Under the pieces are notes generated by a model. The model was given only the letters and a program-made list of their open reading frames with translations. It made no database searches and had not been told where the DNA came from. Position numbers and translations under genes: made by a program. 7,092 nt of DNA from an uncultured Bacillaceae bacterium (GTDB lineage Bacteria; Bacillota; Bacilli; Bacillales; Alkalibacillaceae). The stretch's first letter is position 1. Every line of letters starts with the position of its first letter. This document shows positions 5,449 to 7,092 of the stretch, piece after piece. Where the stretch lies: contig CALGNY010000226.1 in assembly GCA_937958375.1 (NCBI GenBank), positions 1 through 7,092 of the forward strand, read 5' to 3'.

Positions 5449-6747
5449 CTATCCTTCTAAAATTTCTATAATCCGTTTTTTGGCTGGCAGATCATCGGGT
5501 AGTTGTTCGATCAAATCTTCCGCATAATATAATTTATGGTCTGTTCTTTTCTTACCCGAAATGGCTTCTACGATATCAGACTGTCTCGATAATTCTTTTA
5601 ACTCCCCGCCAGGCATGAGCAAATGAATCGGCAAGCGTTCTTCTTCTTCCCCTGGTCGGTAAAAATCATACGGTAAGTCGGATGACGAATCGACTTCCAA
5701 GTAGTACGTCGGGTCGACTCCAACCTCGGCAAATGCTTCTTTCAATTCAATCAAGTCACGATACTGCTGACCAGGATTGAACTCGATATATTTGAATAAA
5801 TCCCGATTGACAAATCGTCGGCAGAGATCGGCCAGAATCGGATCCTCTTCTTCCTGCCAAATTTGAAAATAGTAGAACACGATATTCTCATCGAGCTTCA
5901 GGTAATCTTCCAATTGAATATCTTTTGTGAAAAACCGTTCGAAATGACGTGGTTTCAGTTTAAATGCGTAATCATCGGCCAAGTACAGATGCTTGGCACG
6001 AAGTAGGATTTTCGTCAAAATCACTTCTGCACTGCGGGTAACCGGGTGGAAATAAACCTGCCAATACATTTGGTATCGGCTCATAATATAATCCTCTACC
6101 GCATGCATCCCGCTCTCTTTGATCACTAGCTGGTCCTCATATGGACGCATGACCCGAAGAATCCGCTCCATATCGAAATGGCCATAACTGACCCCCGTAA
6201 AATAGGCATCCCGTTGCAGATAATCCATCCGATCGGCATCGATTTGACTGGAAATCAAACTGACAACAAGCTTATTGCGATACGTTTTATTGATCACATC
6301 GGCAACATCTTGAGGGAAGTTTTCGTCGACACGGCGAAGAATGGCATTGACTTCTGTGTCTCCAAGTATAATCGCACGGGTGAAGTCCTCATGATCCAAG
6401 TCGAATACTTTTTCAAATGAATGAGAAAATGGGCCGTGCCCTAGGTCATGAAGCAATGCCGCACACAGGCAGACGAGCCGCTCGCTATCATCCCATTTCG
6501 GCTGATCGCGGAAATTTTCGATGATACGACGCACAATTTCATAAACGCCCAACGAATGATTGAATCGGCTGTGCTCTGCGCCATGAAAGGTCAAATTGGT
6601 CGTTCCCAACTGTTTGATTCGGCGCAACCGTTGAAACTCCGCCGTCCCGACCAAATCCCAAATCACTCGATCACGCACATGTATGTAGCGATGAACTGGA
6701 TCTTTAAACACTTTTTCCTCGGTCAATTGCTCATTTCGATACCGCAT
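5449..6747 (-). CDS. ywfO: YwfO-type HD-domain dNTP triphosphohydrolase
   Basis: This encodes a 432-residue HD-superfamily metal phosphohydrolase closely resembling Bacillus YwfO and the Enterococcus enzyme EF1143, which removes triphosphate from deoxynucleotides; SAMHD1 is a distant relative. The metal site is visible: H64 (SRFNHSLGV), H100-D101 (ALLHDLGHGPFSHS, with H104 and H109 nearby) and D172 in IDADRMDYLQRD. The N terminus KVFKDPVHRYIHVRD is also typical. By family it acts in the cytoplasm on dNTP pools; the exact substrate cannot be told from sequence. The start at 6745-6747 was chosen because GGGAAAGG (6764-6757) lies nine bases upstream and the protein then begins like YwfO; an ATG eleven codons earlier has an AGGAA directly touching it. 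It is the first gene of an operon with ywgA and a small membrane protein. Confidence 0.93.
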   Translation of the reverse strand: MRYRNEQLTEEKVFKDPVHRYIHVRDRVIWDLVGTAEFQRLRRIKQLGTTNLTFHGAEHSRFNHSLGVYEIVRRIIENFRDQPKWDDSERLVCLCAALLHDLGHGPFSHSFEKVFDLDHEDFTRAIILGDTEVNAILRRVDENFPQDVADVINKTYRNKLVVSLISSQIDADRMDYLQRDAYFTGVSYGHFDMERILRVMRPYEDQLVIKESGMHAVEDYIMSRYQMYWQVYFHPVTRSAEVILTKILLRAKHLYLADDYAFKLKPRHFERFFTKDIQLEDYLKLDENIVFYYFQIWQEEEDPILADLCRRFVNRDLFKYIEFNPGQQYRDLIELKEAFAEVGVDPTYYLEVDSSSDLPYDFYRPGEEEERLPIHLLMPGGELKELSRQSDIVEAISGKKRTDHKLYYAEDLIEQLPDDLPAKKRIIEILEG

Positions 6748-6787
6748 CTTTTCCGACCTTTCCCGTTTCTTCGATTTCATTTCCTAT

Positions 6788-6793
6788 ATTATA
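6788..6793 (-). promoter_or_regulatory. candidate -10 element of the ywfO operon promoter
   Basis: A perfect TATAAT on the minus strand lies about 40 bases before the chosen ywfO start. The corresponding -35 position is T-rich (TTTTTT at 6816-6811 with a 17-base spacer) and matches poorly, so this rests on the -10 and its location. Confidence 0.45.
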
Positions 6794-6914
6794 GCTCTTT
6801 TTGTAGAGGAAAAAAACTCCTTGACAAGGAAGGCGGAGAATTATATTGGTTTCGAACCACTGATAGTAGCGGTGTCTACGGTCTATTTGTTTTGGGAAAA
6901 ATTTTTGTGATCGA

Positions 6915-6951
6915 ATCAACCCCCACTCAAACAGTTTGGGTGGAGGTTGAT
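6915..6951. other. long hairpin in an intergenic region
   Basis: Bases 6915-6931 pair with 6935-6951 around a three-base loop. The 17-position stem has one C-A mismatch and one G-T wobble. On plus it is followed by ATTTTAAGC, on minus by TCGATCAC, so neither side has a good T-run for a terminator. No gene was found between 6781 and the right edge to which it would belong. It may end a transcript from either side, or be part of a small RNA. Confidence 0.6.
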
Positions 6952-7006
6952 ATTTTAAGCAATCATCATGCGCTTAACTGCAGTTGGATTCGATTCAACC
7001 TAGTGA

Positions 7007-7092
7007 GAGCCATTTTATCGGGAGTAATAAAGCGTTTATCGACAGTCAGAATCCGTTTATCGGCAGTTACAACGCTTTTATCGGCAGTCAGA
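7007..7092 (-). repeat. second array of the same 21-bp repeat, inverted, cut by the window edge
   Basis: TTTATCG recurs at 7014, 7035, 7056 and 7077, exactly 21 bases apart, within units such as GCGTTTATCGACAGTCA. This is the reverse complement of the core at 1560-1806. The first unit (7007-7027) is degenerate, with GGGAGTAA in place of GGCAGTCA. The array continues past the right edge, so its full length is unknown. Confidence 0.92.

Noticed and set aside
6731..6919. Minus-strand frame of 62 codons overlapping the start of ywfO
   Set aside because: It is out of frame with ywfO, crosses the ywfO promoter region, and has no recognisable sequence pattern.
6976..6985. AACTGCAGTT, a perfect 10-bp palindrome
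   Set aside because: It is short, unique in the region and not placed relative to any promoter; chance is an adequate explanation.

Overview
The window reads as chromosomal DNA of a Gram-positive Bacillales bacterium, possibly Planococcaceae (Sporosarcina-like). The reasons are the strong AGGAGG-type ribosome binding sites, the U-rich rho-independent terminators, the moderate G+C, a ywfO-ywgA gene pair as in Bacillus subtilis, and a PbuO-like purine permease. The genus is a guess; no rRNA or tRNA is present.

Layout: (1) Positions 1-70 hold the possible tail of a plus-strand gene and a bidirectional terminator. (2) 74-1510, minus strand, encode a large ion-transporter-type permease of unknown substrate. 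(3) 1511-1927 contain no credible gene but hold about ten copies of a 21-bp tandem repeat, then a promoter. (4) 1928-2271, plus strand, hold a small CxxC/CxxC membrane protein with its own terminator. (5) 2291-3716, plus strand, hold a PbuO-like NCS2 purine permease with a clear promoter, a PurR-box-like inverted pair and a terminator. (6) 3724-4672, minus strand, hold a decayed ECF sigma factor / anti-sigma factor operon behind an ECF-type promoter. The sigma gene has one in-frame TAG and one single-base frameshift, and the anti-sigma gene may also be shifted near its end. (7) 4684-6793, minus strand, form the operon ywfO (HD-domain dNTPase type) - ywgA - a 58-residue membrane protein, ending in a terminator. 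(8) 6794-7092 are intergenic, with a long isolated hairpin and then a second array of the same 21-bp repeat in opposite orientation, running off the right edge.

The two most notable things are the 21-bp repeat family, which appears twice in inverted orientation and has a period of almost exactly two DNA helical turns, and the sigma/anti-sigma operon, caught in decay with its probable autoregulatory promoter still recognisable. No CRISPR array, insertion sequence, phage gene or complete defence system was seen.
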